Positions 54,884 through 63,742 are shown, numbered from the stretch's first letter. The stretch: 64,000 nucleotides of DNA from an uncultured Alphaproteobacteria bacterium (GCA_902586885.1 CACIJG010000005.1:28429-92428); one strand, 5' to 3'. Numbers and translations are program-made. Notes: a model not told the origin generated them from the sequence alone.

Positions 54884-55786
54884 TCAGGAAGGATATTGTA
54901 TCAAAGCTAAAATCGATATAAAAATAAAAACAATACCAAATAATTCAATAATTGTAATCTTCTCTTTGTAAAACAGATAAGAAATTGCTACGGAAAAAAC
55001 AATTTCTAATTGTCCTACTGCTCTTACATAAGTAGCATCAGTCAGAGAGAATGCGTAAAACCAAAAAAAAGTTGCACTACAGCCGAAAAAACCAACTGGC
55101 AAACCCTTTTTCCATATATATATTAGTTTAATTAAGTTTTCTTTTGAAAAAAAGAAAATATAGCTTCCCATAACAATCGTTTGTAAGAGAAGAGCAAAGC
55201 AGGACAAGGTTAATACTTTTTTATACAAAAATACCCCTGAGATATTATCTAAGGATGCCTTGTAGAGCACAGAGCTTAGCCCAAGAAAAATACCACAGAA
55301 AACGCCAATTATAACCTGTTTGGTTAGTATTTTCTTTTCTATGAGTGAAGAAAACAATTTAAGTTTCGATATAAATAAAACGCCTACAAAACCTAATAAA
55401 ATTGCTACAAACAATTGAGAAGTTAGAATAAACCCTAGAATTAATATCTCTAAAATTGTGGTTTGGATTACCTCTGTCTTTGAAAAAGCAATTCCAATAG
55501 CAAAAGATCGAAGAGTAAATAATTTTATTAGAAGAACGGTAAACAAGATTTGACAAATGCTTGCCAAAAATAACAAAGACAAGGTAACTGGTTTTGTTGA
55601 CTCCAAAAAAATCGGATCATTATAAGGAATAAAGCATATTAAAAGTAAAAACGAAAAAGGTAGCGCAAAAATAAACCTGGAATATGCTGAGTTTACAACT
55701 CCAACTTCGTTTATAATATTTTTCTGAGAAACGCTTCTTAAAGTTTGCGATAAACTAGCTAGTATAGTTATAAAAATCCAAAGCAT
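54884..55786 (-). CDS. DMT superfamily transporter (EamA family)
   Basis: This 300-residue protein has ten hydrophobic segments in two five-helix repeats typical of EamA permeases, with a conserved C-terminal region (VGQLEIVFSVAISYLFYKE). It probably exports or imports a small metabolite; the substrate is unknown. It follows the DUF3833 lipoprotein gene by 21 bases. Confidence 0.85.
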   Translation of the reverse strand: MLWIFITILASLSQTLRSVSQKNIINEVGVVNSAYSRFIFALPFSFLLLICFIPYNDPIFLESTKPVTLSLLFLASICQILFTVLLIKLFTLRSFAIGIAFSKTEVIQTTILEILILGFILTSQLFVAILLGFVGVLFISKLKLFSSLIEKKILTKQVIIGVFCGIFLGLSSVLYKASLDNISGVFLYKKVLTLSCFALLLQTIVMGSYIFFFSKENLIKLIYIWKKGLPVGFFGCSATFFWFYAFSLTDATYVRAVGQLEIVFSVAISYLFYKEKITIIELFGIVFIFISILALIQYPS

Positions 55787-55807
55787 TTTTTTGCTTTCAA
55801 ACTTTCG

Positions 55808-56344
55808 CTATTTTCTAAAAAAGATAGAGACCTCAGCTAGTTTTATCCCGAATTTTGTTATTTCAGCCTTATTTATGACGGTATCTTCATCAGGCCTTAA
55901 AAACCAGTCATCAAACTCAACTTTAATGTTTCTCCCAGCAATTTGAATGTTTGATTTGTATATAAAACTCATAGTATTTTTGTATTCTCTGCCCTCTGCA
56001 AAACCAATAACGTTCTCTGATATTCCTCTGTAAGAAAGGGGCCCTGTCCTCTCAATAATCCATTCTCTATTCTCGCTTTCGCCGGTATCATAAACAAAGT
56101 ACTCATTTAAAATAAGTTTATTTTTTTCTAAGGTTCCTATCATCTCTACAGAAAAACTCTTCTGAAAATTTCCAAATCTATCCACCACTGTGCCCCAGGC
56201 TCTAGTTTTCCCTTGAAAATATTGGAATAAATCAAAAGGCTGATTAGTAAGGTTTAAATTTTCGATTTTTGAATTTGAACATCCTAGGACGAACATCAAA
56301 AATAAAAAAAACAATAATTTATTAATTTTGACTATAGGTAACAT
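55808..56344 (-). CDS. DUF3833 family lipoprotein
   Basis: This protein of about 178 residues has a lipobox (VLGC) after a hydrophobic signal, then the DUF3833 domain (FDLFQYFQGKTRAWGTVVDRFG, GISENVIGFAEGREYKN, FDDWFLRPDEDTVINKAEITKFG). ATG at 56344 gives a clean signal and has GGAAAA upstream; an in-frame ATG at 56359 is possible. The family is an uncharacterised periplasm-facing lipoprotein of Proteobacteria. Confidence 0.82.
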   Translation of the reverse strand: MLPIVKINKLLFFLFLMFVLGCSNSKIENLNLTNQPFDLFQYFQGKTRAWGTVVDRFGNFQKSFSVEMIGTLEKNKLILNEYFVYDTGESENREWIIERTGPLSYRGISENVIGFAEGREYKNTMSFIYKSNIQIAGRNIKVEFDDWFLRPDEDTVINKAEITKFGIKLAEVSIFFRK

Positions 56345-56457
56345 AATATTATTTTCCATTTTTACTCAATTATCAAAAACGACAATTTTTTCGTTTTTCA
56401 AGGCTTGCTACCCATTTCATAAAAATTTTACTCTTTTGCACTAATATTTATCGCCCT

Positions 56458-56553
56458 CTAAAGGCCAGAAATTACAATAATTAAGAAAAAGATGATAAAT
56501 ATAATGTTCGTTATAATTAGAGGTTTAATATTTGGCCTGTCAGAAGATTTCAT
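56458..56553 (-). CDS. Possible small membrane protein (31 aa)
   Basis: A 31-codon frame in a 302-base gap encodes a charged, polar N-terminus (MKSSDRPNIKPL) followed by an almost entirely hydrophobic stretch of about 19 residues (ITNIIFIIFFLIIVISGL). AAGGAT lies seven bases before the ATG. One membrane helix with a positive N-terminus is the typical form of a small inner-membrane peptide. Homologues are needed to separate it from chance in AT-rich DNA. I see nothing else in the gap between 56344 and 56647. Confidence 0.45.
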   Translation of the reverse strand: MKSSDRPNIKPLIITNIIFIIFFLIIVISGL

Positions 56554-56646
56554 TTTTAATCCTTTTTCATTAGGCTTGCAGAATACACCTTTTGGTAACA
56601 GGATACTATATCAAAAATTCAATACTTCTTAAAACATCAATCTAGA

Positions 56647-57075
56647 TCAGGGTTCTACCTCAAAATCTAGCTCGATCATTCCCGCATTTCTAAAAACAAA
56701 TGTTGCTAGATGTGGATTGAACCAGCTAATACCTTCTTTCAAGTCTGAAAATGTGAGGCCTATTGTTTCTGATTCAATATATACCGCCTCCCCCGGAGGT
56801 ATCTCTAAGCCCTTACCTAAATTTATTTCCGTTGTATTACCTTGTTCATCGACTCTAAATAATTCATACGTTTTGGAAAATTTTGGCTTTATTTCGATTA
56901 AAAATTCGCTTTGATCACCTAGGTTTTCGATAGACATAAAGGCATGAGCTTTGAATTTATTATCAATTATTAAATACGGATGATAAATGGTTATTTTTTT
57001 ATGGATTATTTCATGCGCAGTGACGGTATTAAGTGACAGGCAAGTGCAAAACCAAATCAATAAAAGCCTTATCAA
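56647..57075 (-). CDS. PCuAC-like periplasmic protein with lost copper ligands
   Basis: This 142-residue protein has a signal peptide (cleavage after VTA before HEIIH) and a PCuAC-like cupredoxin-type domain: AFMSIENLG and GLEIPPGEAVYIES align with the family. The metal motif of true PCu(A)C copper chaperones (His and Met residues in the HX-MX-HXM pattern) is absent: the expected His/Met positions are Tyr, Leu, Asn and Ser. A copper role is therefore doubtful and it may be a structural or different-metal variant. It is divergent from the aldehyde dehydrogenase gene. Confidence 0.78.
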   Translation of the reverse strand: MIRLLLIWFCTCLSLNTVTAHEIIHKKITIYHPYLIIDNKFKAHAFMSIENLGDQSEFLIEIKPKFSKTYELFRVDEQGNTTEINLGKGLEIPPGEAVYIESETIGLTFSDLKEGISWFNPHLATFVFRNAGMIELDFEVEP

Positions 57076-57162
57076 TTAACTCTCCCACTTTTTAATTTTA
57101 CGTATACCAATTAGTTTGCTCGTAAAAAAATTGCCAAAAAAAATCAAGCCTTTCAAATTATA

Positions 57163-57171
57163 TGATATAAT
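57163..57171 (+). promoter_or_regulatory. Extended -10 promoter element before aldehyde dehydrogenase
   Basis: TGATATAAT is a perfect extended -10 (TGnTATAAT) in the 147-base gap upstream of the gene, about 58 bases before the start codon. No good -35 is at the right spacing, which extended -10 promoters do not need. The position supports it as the promoter of this monocistronic gene. Confidence 0.5.
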
Positions 57172-57228
57172 AGTTCAAACAGTTAAAAAGTTTAGTTTTA
57201 ATTTTTCTTTTTTTAATAAGGTTTGATT

Positions 57229-58704
57229 TTGAAAAAATATGATCTTTATATAAATGGGCAATGGGTTAAACCGGTATCAGGCCAGTATTTTGAAACAGAT
57301 AACCCTTACACTTGCGAAGTTTGGGCCCAAATCGCGCGGGGAAACGAAACTGACGTATCCCTTGCGGTCCATGCGGCAAAAAAAGCTTTTAATGAAACTT
57401 GGGGGGAAATGAAACCAACTGAGCGAGGTAAGATCCTTGTAAAGTTGGCAGAAGTTATTGAAAGAGAGGCGACAAGGTTAGGAGAAATAGAAGTACGTGA
57501 CAACGGGAAACTTTTAGCAGAAATGGGCGCACAAACGAAATATCTTGCCGAGTGGTATAGATATTTTGGAGGACTGTCCGACAAAATTGAAGGTGCTGTT
57601 CTACCAATAGATAAACCAGGTATATTCAACTTTACAAAACACGAACCTTACGGAGTTGTAGGATTGATAACTCCATGGAATTCACCACTTCTTCTTCTAG
57701 CTTGGAAGTTGGCACCTGCCTTGGCTGCAGGAAATACAACTGTTATAAAACCAAGCGAGTTTACGTCTGCTTCTACACTTGAATTTATGACATTGACTGA
57801 AGAAGCAGGTTTTCCTGCAGGCGTTATTAACTGCGTAACTGGATTTGGACTAGAAGTTGGCCAGCCTCTTGTTGATCACAAGGATGTATCTAAGATTGCT
57901 TTTACGGGATCAGATATATCTGGACAAAAAATTTATGAAAGGGCAGCAAGAAAAATAATCCCTGTTACTCTCGAACTAGGAGGGAAATCACCGAACATTG
58001 TTTTTAATGATGCAGATGTTGATTCGGCAGTTATGGGAGTAATATCAGGTATCTTTGCAGCCACTGGACAAACATGCATAGCAGGATCGAGATTATTGGT
58101 TCAAAAAGAAATCCATGATCAATTCGTTGATAGATTAGTTTCCATAGCTAGAGAAGCGAAGATAGGAGACCCTATGTCAAACGAAACAAACGTTGGACCA
58201 GTTACAACTGAACCACAGTTTAAAAAAATTATTGATTATATAAAAATTGCTAAGGATGAAGGAGCAAATTGCGTATTAGGAGGGAAACAATATAAAGGCC
58301 CAGGTTCTATGGGCTCCAGATTTGTAGAGCCCACCATTTTTACAGGTGTCAAAAATGAGATGCGAATTGCTCAAGAAGAAGTTTTTGGACCAATTTTATC
58401 AATTATCCCATTCGAAGATGAAAAAGAGGCAGTAGAAATTGGCAATGATATTTTGTTTGGTCTGGCAGCGGGAGTCTGGACTAGCAATATAGGAAGAGCA
58501 CTTAGAATGTCTGATAAATTAAAAGCAGGTACTGTATGGATTAATACATATAGAGCGGTAAGTTTTATGTCCCCTTTTGGTGGTTATAAAAGATCGGGGC
58601 AGGGCCGAGAGAGTGGTCAAGAGTCTATAAAAGAGTTCTTACAGTTAAAATCAGTATGGATTGCTCATGAGACATCAAATGCTAATCCATTTATAATTAG
58701 ATGA
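57229..58704 (+). CDS. Aldehyde dehydrogenase family protein
   Basis: This protein of 491 residues has the ALDH fold: NAD region ITPWNSPLLLLAWKLAPALAAGN, GSDISGQ, catalytic Glu in ELGGKSPN (Glu249) and catalytic Cys in GQTCIAG (Cys283), and FGGYKRSGQGRESG. It oxidises an aldehyde to a carboxylate with NAD(P). I choose TTG at 57229 because AAGG lies seven bases upstream; TTG at 57223 would be too close to it. The substrate is not evident. Confidence 0.92.
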   Translation: MKKYDLYINGQWVKPVSGQYFETDNPYTCEVWAQIARGNETDVSLAVHAAKKAFNETWGEMKPTERGKILVKLAEVIEREATRLGEIEVRDNGKLLAEMGAQTKYLAEWYRYFGGLSDKIEGAVLPIDKPGIFNFTKHEPYGVVGLITPWNSPLLLLAWKLAPALAAGNTTVIKPSEFTSASTLEFMTLTEEAGFPAGVINCVTGFGLEVGQPLVDHKDVSKIAFTGSDISGQKIYERAARKIIPVTLELGGKSPNIVFNDADVDSAVMGVISGIFAATGQTCIAGSRLLVQKEIHDQFVDRLVSIAREAKIGDPMSNETNVGPVTTEPQFKKIIDYIKIAKDEGANCVLGGKQYKGPGSMGSRFVEPTIFTGVKNEMRIAQEEVFGPILSIIPFEDEKEAVEIGNDILFGLAAGVWTSNIGRALRMSDKLKAGTVWINTYRAVSFMSPFGGYKRSGQGRESGQESIKEFLQLKSVWIAHETSNANPFIIR

Positions 58705-58726
58705 TATAAAAAGGAAAATCCCTGTA

Positions 58727-59143
58727 TCATTTAGAATTGGTATTTTTTTGATGTACTTCGATTACGTTTCCATCGGGGTCATAGAAAAATATTTGATCCC
58801 AACCAGATACTCCTATGTTTCCCCAATCAGTATACTTTATCCCATTTTTTTTTAAATGTTCTTTAAACTCTTCTATATTATCCGTTCTGTAGGCTATATG
58901 CCCTTTTTCTACAGGATTAATATAATGGCCAGTTTTAAAATTTACCTCTAAATCTTTTTCTGCAATATGCATTTGAATATGTCCATCGCTTACGAAAGAA
59001 ACATCACCTGAATAACCTCTTTTCTTTTCAAGGACTGGCAAATCATTTGTTTCAATTTTTAATTGCAAAATTTTCTTATAAAATTTGCTCATTTTATCCA
59101 CGTCTCTTGTTGCAAAATTTATGTGATGTAATTCTAGCTTCAT
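58727..59143 (-). CDS. VOC family (glyoxalase/bleomycin resistance) protein
   Basis: This 138-residue protein has the vicinal oxygen chelate pattern: HHINFATRDVDKMSKFYKKIL at the start (metal His), a GHIAYRTDN metal segment (His) and FYDPDGNVIEVHQK with the final Glu. It has one beta-alpha-beta-beta-beta pair and would work as a dimer. Roles include lyase, dioxygenase or antibiotic binding; none can be assigned. It converges with the aldehyde dehydrogenase gene, 22 bases away. Confidence 0.88.
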   Translation of the reverse strand: MKLELHHINFATRDVDKMSKFYKKILQLKIETNDLPVLEKKRGYSGDVSFVSDGHIQMHIAEKDLEVNFKTGHYINPVEKGHIAYRTDNIEEFKEHLKKNGIKYTDWGNIGVSGWDQIFFYDPDGNVIEVHQKNTNSK

Positions 59144-59186
59144 TTATTCAAATCCTTTGTTTCTATATTCAAGTTAATCACCAGCT

Positions 59187-60044
59187 CTAAAAAGAAAAAG
59201 AAATCCCTACCCCTATTTCACTGGTAGAGTTTTTTGGCTCAATACAATTTGACGAGGCAGAACATGATACCGCATCTGATGCCCCTAAATCCCAGTGCCT
59301 AATGAATCCATAATAATACCAGTTAGAGGTTAATTTTTTATTTAAGGTAAAATCCAAACCTCCTCCCATGCTCTGGGTGTTAACAGGATTTACATTATAT
59401 ATTGCTGGTAAAGCGTCCTTTACATAACTGGTCTGCTTACCCTGTAACAGATAATTATATTGAGATTTTAGTGACCAAAATTCATTTATGTACCAAATCA
59501 TTCCCACTGGCAAAAAATAGTATTGTGACACTCTGTTATAACCAATGGCGCCTGTAGAAGTTACTTGATTAGCACTATTATCAAACAGCTCTCGATAACC
59601 TAACCCAATATAAGGTCTTGCTCTTTTTTTGTTAACATAAATTTCCTTGCTCAGGTAAGTCTCTAATCTACCTCGATAGTAATTTTTTACCATTGTACCT
59701 GTGCCATTTGAAGTGTAATTGACCATTCCCTTGCTGTACTCAATTGTATAAAGTAATTTCCATAGAGACCTATTCTGACTATCTTGAAAAACTCCTAAGT
59801 CCCATTCTCTAATACCAAATCCAACAAAGGGATCAGAGGATTTATCTGACATAAAAAATTGATTATTCGAATCCAATTCTTCATATGAATAGCTCTTTAA
59901 GTCAATTGTGAATTCCGCAGCATTCAAGGTAGTTTTTGCAGGGAAAATAATTATTGTACACAAAAAAATTAACCAAAAAACATTATGACTTTTAAATTGA
60001 TTATATTTTATCTTCCACATGACAATTGCGCTTATTTTTTTCAT
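59187..60044 (-). CDS. Putative outer-membrane beta-barrel protein
   Basis: This 285-residue protein has a signal peptide (hydrophobic residues 23-37, cleavage near LNA before AEFTID), then alternating aromatic and polar residues typical of a beta-barrel (RPYIGLGYRELFD, YYFLPVGMIWYINEFWSLKSQYNYLLQG). It ends GVGISFSF with a C-terminal Phe, the usual signal for the BAM complex. It may be a porin-like or OmpW-like barrel. No family was recognised. Confidence 0.75.
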   Translation of the reverse strand: MKKISAIVMWKIKYNQFKSHNVFWLIFLCTIIIFPAKTTLNAAEFTIDLKSYSYEELDSNNQFFMSDKSSDPFVGFGIREWDLGVFQDSQNRSLWKLLYTIEYSKGMVNYTSNGTGTMVKNYYRGRLETYLSKEIYVNKKRARPYIGLGYRELFDNSANQVTSTGAIGYNRVSQYYFLPVGMIWYINEFWSLKSQYNYLLQGKQTSYVKDALPAIYNVNPVNTQSMGGGLDFTLNKKLTSNWYYYGFIRHWDLGASDAVSCSASSNCIEPKNSTSEIGVGISFSF

Positions 60045-60147
60045 AGTTCTTTCTCAAAATAATCAGCATTATTCAATAATAAATTTTAATATACCGTATA
60101 ACAGTTTTTTTTAATAGAATTCAATAACACTTAAAGGGGTGAGAATT

Positions 60148-60474
60148 ATGATAGAGTCAAAAATTATGAGCTATATTACACAAGACTTTCAATCCAAGAG
60201 CGATTTGATAGTTGGAGGTAACGCATGGCAAAATGTGGTCTTAGATATGAAATCTAAATTCGCTGCATCTGGTGCTTTACGGCAAACAGTAAGTCAAGTG
60301 TTTAACAAAGATGGAGTGCAACGGTTGGGAAACATGTGGGAGTATAAAGATGAGAAAGCTTTTGTCGCTTGTCAACTATTGTTCAGAGAGGCTGAGCTAA
60401 AATTTAAGGAAACTGAGATTCCTCAAAAGCTTTTTTCTAATAGGGGTGTCATTTTGCATGATATATATTTTTAA
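60148..60474 (+). CDS. Conserved hypothetical protein, possible ferredoxin-like fold
   Basis: This protein of 108 residues starts at ATG 60148, with AAGGGG eight to ten bases upstream (60134-60139). It has no signal or membrane segment. Pattern of alternating strands and helices suggests a small alpha/beta protein. I do not recognise the family. It is followed after 66 bases by a DUF2000 gene in the same direction. Confidence 0.6.
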   Translation: MIESKIMSYITQDFQSKSDLIVGGNAWQNVVLDMKSKFAASGALRQTVSQVFNKDGVQRLGNMWEYKDEKAFVACQLLFREAELKFKETEIPQKLFSNRGVILHDIYF

Positions 60475-60540
60475 TGATCCCATTAATTAAATTATTAACA
60501 ATATATATTAATTAGGGAACTAATTGGAAGGAGACTAAAT

Positions 60541-60948
60541 TTGTTTGATACAAAAATAGCTATTATTTTGCTAGATTCCCTGGAGGTATGGCAAAAATTA
60601 AATGTAACTTCATTTTTAACGAGTGGCATTATAGGTCAACACGCAGATTTGATTGGCGAAAATTATGAAGACAAGTCAAAGTATCAATATTTGCCACTAA
60701 ATAGACAACCAGTAATAATACTGAGTGGAGATAATAAAACTTTAAAAACCATTCACGAACGAATATGTAACAGGTCTCTACTTTGCTCAGTTTATATAAG
60801 TGATATGTTCACTTCAGGTCATGACGAGGCTAACAGAGAAACTGTTTCAAGATACTATAGTGAAAATTTGCCTATAGTTGGATTAGCGATCAGGGAAGAA
60901 AAAAAAATAGTCGACAAAATTACAAAAGGCGCAAAGCTTCACGCCTGA
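60541..60948 (+). CDS. DUF2000 family protein
   Basis: This 135-residue protein has DUF2000 features: KIAIILLDSLEVWQKLNVTSFLTSGI, YLPLNRQPVIILSG, the HERI..-MFTSGHDEANR segment and the end IVDKITKGAKLH. TTG at 60541 is used with AAGGAG (60528-60533) seven bases upstream. The family is structurally peptidyl-tRNA hydrolase-like, but its function is unknown. It may be co-transcribed with the gene at 60148. Confidence 0.85.
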   Translation: MFDTKIAIILLDSLEVWQKLNVTSFLTSGIIGQHADLIGENYEDKSKYQYLPLNRQPVIILSGDNKTLKTIHERICNRSLLCSVYISDMFTSGHDEANRETVSRYYSENLPIVGLAIREEKKIVDKITKGAKLHA

Positions 60949-60957
60949 AATCTAAAG

Positions 60958-61263
60958 CTAATAAGAGTGTCCTTTAATTTCGATCTCAATGAAAATTAAA
61001 TGCTTTTTTCCATTGTTTATGACATTGTGTCTCACACCTGATTTCCGATAATAAGATATACCCTCTTTGAGCTCAGCCTTAATTTCAATACCCTTTTCAT
61101 CAATTAAAAGCAACTCACCATCAGTCTGAGGAACCACCACATAGTCCCAAAAATGCTCATGAAATCCCGTCTCAGCGCCAGGATTAAAACAATATTTTGT
61201 AACTCTTATTCTGTCATTTTCTACCTGAATTTCAGGTTCGGCCCTATCCCTATTTTTTTCCAT
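60958..61263 (-). CDS. Cupin domain protein
   Basis: This protein of 101 residues has a cupin barrel: ETGFHEHFWDYVVVPQTDGEL with HxH metal residues and the second motif YRKSGVRHNVIN. ATG at 61263 is chosen; an in-frame TTG at 61323 would overlap the SDR gene and add an unusual charged N-terminus. It lies 46 bases after the SDR gene, in the same direction. The substrate is unknown. Confidence 0.75.
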   Translation of the reverse strand: MEKNRDRAEPEIQVENDRIRVTKYCFNPGAETGFHEHFWDYVVVPQTDGELLLIDEKGIEIKAELKEGISYYRKSGVRHNVINNGKKHLIFIEIEIKGHSY

Positions 61264-61309
61264 CTTCTGCTCTTTCTCAAAAAGTGACAAATTGCATTTT
61301 AAGCATTTT

Positions 61310-62050
61310 TCAACCTCTTCCAATAAAAGGCATTCTACTAGCCATAATTGTCATATTAAATATGTTGGTATCAAGTGGCAATTTTGAGATATTTGATACT
61401 GCCTCTGCCACATAAACCGGGTCAAAAACAGGTTCTTTCTCGGTTAATCCTGACGCCTGTAAGATGCCATTTTTCATATTTGTGGTCATTGGAGTATCTG
61501 CATTTCCAATATCTATTTGACTACATACAATATTGTAAGGCCTACCGTCTAACGATAAAGATTTTGTCATTCCAGTTACAGCATGTTTTGTAGTAGTGTA
61601 AGCGAGTGATGCTGGTCTAGGTGTGATAGAAGATATACTACCGTTATTGATTATTCGTCCGCCCTGAGGATTTTGCCTTTTCATCAAAGAAAAGGCAAAC
61701 TTACTAAATAAAAACATACCATTTATATTGGTATCTATAACATATTTCCATTCATCATAAGAAACTTGATCAGCTGTTTTCCCTGGAATAAAAACGCCTG
61801 CATTATTAAAGACTAAATCTAACCTAGAATATTCCTTTTCAATTTTCTCAAAACAATTTTTTACTTCATTAATATTACTTACGTCCATCGGCATAACCCA
61901 AGTTTCATTGGGGCAATAGTCCTGAGTTTCTTTCAATTTTTCTTCTCTTCTTCCAATTAATATTACTAAACTGTCATCTTCCGAGAGTTTCTTTGCAGTT
62001 TCCCTTCCTACACCAGAGCCTGCGCCAGTTATAATTGCAACTTTAGTCAC
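61310..62050 (-). CDS. Short-chain dehydrogenase/reductase
   Basis: This 246-residue protein has the SDR cofactor motif TGAGSGVGRE (residues 8-17), NNAG, and the catalytic triad with Ser in NGSISSITPRP, Tyr and Lys in YTTTK. Its start is GTG at 62050, with AGGAG about ten bases upstream. The start VAIITGAG and the RNxGR-type residue suggest NADP or NAD use. The reaction is unknown. The cupin gene follows it. Confidence 0.92.
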   Translation of the reverse strand: MTKVAIITGAGSGVGRETAKKLSEDDSLVILIGRREEKLKETQDYCPNETWVMPMDVSNINEVKNCFEKIEKEYSRLDLVFNNAGVFIPGKTADQVSYDEWKYVIDTNINGMFLFSKFAFSLMKRQNPQGGRIINNGSISSITPRPASLAYTTTKHAVTGMTKSLSLDGRPYNIVCSQIDIGNADTPMTTNMKNGILQASGLTEKEPVFDPVYVAEAVSNISKLPLDTNIFNMTIMASRMPFIGRG

Positions 62051-62155
62051 TAAAATATCTCCTACTTGTATAGAATTTCTATAAGTATATTATTGTATTA
62101 CTTGGAATTTCATATATCAATAATTGAGAAGTCTTTTGTCATTAGGTAATTTGCA

Positions 62156-62341
62156 ATGGATACACTAAATGAGAATGGAAAAATTGATGAGGATGTACTG
62201 AGATTGTTTGTAGACAATTTTGAAGAAATATCGGCTGCATCTGGTGTTTCGCTCAAAAGTATAGCTACTACAATGATTATTAAAAGCTCATCAAAAGAAA
62301 ACTGGCAGGAAGTAGCTCTTAATTTTCTATGCTCTGAATAA
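62156..62341 (+). CDS. Hypothetical protein
   Basis: This 61-residue protein has an acidic N-terminus and an amphipathic helix (DEDVLRLFVDNFEEISAASGV), with no signal or membrane segment. AGG lies ten bases upstream of the ATG. It may be a small regulatory or helix-bundle protein. I do not recognise the family, and the size makes chance possible, though codon pattern and start context fit a real gene. Confidence 0.5.
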   Translation: MDTLNENGKIDEDVLRLFVDNFEEISAASGVSLKSIATTMIIKSSSKENWQEVALNFLCSE

Positions 62342-62368
62342 CTTAAAATCTATTACTCAAATTAAAAT

Positions 62369-63490
62369 TTATGTTTTTACAATTTCCATAATTATATGGA
62401 TATAATCCATAGAATGGCCATCTGGATTCTCTGTTACTTGATCTAAATACTTTTTATAAAAAGAGTCTACTAATTCTTCTGCTTCTTCAGATTTTCTTCT
62501 ATTAAGAGCTGTTTTAAAAACTGTTTCTGACCAACTTCTGGTTGTGGGAATAAAACTCTTTGCATATTCAAGAGGTGTCATTTTATCAGCATTATTTTCA
62601 AAGAAATTTTTATATGGGCATTTAGTCAGCTTGGTTTTACAGGACAAAAGTCTCAAGCCAGCTTTTGAAACAGCTGACCCTTTATTCTTAAAAGGAAAAC
62701 AAAATTCTTCCACAGTTCTATAATGCTGAGCAAAGGTAGCTGATATATACTCTTCTTCGGTAATTAATCCTTCTTTAAAATGAGATAGCCAATGTTCGTT
62801 AAACTTGTCAAACATAGAATGCCCACCAGTATTTCCTAAGTATCTTCCGTGCTCATCTATACCAAAATTCATACAAAAAAATCGGCCTCCAACCGACAGC
62901 TCTTTAGCTCTCGCGAGAAGAATAGCCTCCCAATCTTTTGCTGCCTGATCTTCAAATTCCTTTCTTTCTTGAGGATTTGCCCCAACCATGTGGACATGCT
63001 TGTGTATATTACATGGCTTCTCAGAAACATAATGCATTGCTGTTGCCGAAAACCCCATTGATAAGGTCTCTTTCGATAACAACTGTTGGTGAAACCCGGT
63101 TCCGCAACCGTGCACAAAAACATTTCCAAAAAGTTTCTGATAGGCGAAATCTCTTTTTTCTCCCAGACCTTGCATTGTTTTAAATAGTGTTGTGAAGTCA
63201 TTAGAAGCTAAATCTGTATACAGTATTTCTATAGGTCGGTTATCTCCATTCTCTCTTATTTTTTTTACGAACCTAAACCAAAACTCCTGACTTGTCCCAC
63301 CATCAGCTGATCCATAATCTGCAAATCTCAAGAATTGTGTTTTAGGCAGATCAGAAACAGATACATTAACCATCTCTTGTATTGAATCAATAGCGTTCTT
63401 GGCGCCGGCAGTTTTTTGAGAATAATACCCGGAGCCCTTCATCGACAATACCGATTGTGTATTTAACTCATTTTCTCTCTTTTTTATCAT
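62369..63490 (-). CDS. SABATH-family SAM-dependent carboxyl methyltransferase
   Basis: This 373-residue protein has the SABATH pattern: MKGSGYYSQ at residues 17-25, SAM site FADYGSADGGTS (57-66 region), YTDLASNDFTTLF (91-103) and GFSATAMHYVSEKP (146-159), the aromatic pocket segment that in plant enzymes contacts the substrate carboxyl (HWLS position). Plant members methylate salicylic, benzoic or indole-3-acetic acid; bacterial ones are rarer and little studied. The substrate cannot be read. It is transcribed toward the small gene at 62156. Confidence 0.82.
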   Translation of the reverse strand: MIKKRENELNTQSVLSMKGSGYYSQKTAGAKNAIDSIQEMVNVSVSDLPKTQFLRFADYGSADGGTSQEFWFRFVKKIRENGDNRPIEILYTDLASNDFTTLFKTMQGLGEKRDFAYQKLFGNVFVHGCGTGFHQQLLSKETLSMGFSATAMHYVSEKPCNIHKHVHMVGANPQERKEFEDQAAKDWEAILLARAKELSVGGRFFCMNFGIDEHGRYLGNTGGHSMFDKFNEHWLSHFKEGLITEEEYISATFAQHYRTVEEFCFPFKNKGSAVSKAGLRLLSCKTKLTKCPYKNFFENNADKMTPLEYAKSFIPTTRSWSETVFKTALNRRKSEEAEELVDSFYKKYLDQVTENPDGHSMDYIHIIMEIVKT

Positions 63491-63528
63491 ACTAAAGTTC
63501 TCTAAAGTTTGTTTTTATTAATGGCAGT

Positions 63529-63693
63529 TTATTTATTGTTATAACGAAAAATAGCAATAAAATCATTGCTAGAAAAAAATTTTCTATCTATATCTAAAAT
63601 TGAATTGTTCGATTCTCGTATGAGATTAAAAGATTTATATAGTAAGATAAAATTTTCTTTATCATCTTCTAAATAAGGCCTTACTATTTCCAT
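63529..63693 (-). CDS. Possible small ORF (54 aa)
   Basis: A 54-codon frame in the gap upstream of the SABATH gene encodes a charged peptide (MEIVRPYLEDDKENFILLYKSFN). GAGG sits directly before the ATG, too close for a standard site. It may be a real small gene, a remnant, or chance in AT-rich DNA. Otherwise the 252-base gap between 63490 and 63743 shows nothing I can support. Confidence 0.25.
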   Translation of the reverse strand: MEIVRPYLEDDKENFILLYKSFNLIRESNNSILDIDRKFFSSNDFIAIFRYNNK

Positions 63694-63742
63694 ACCTCAT
63701 ACTTTTTAATAATTTCATTAAAGGAAAATAATTACCTATTTC

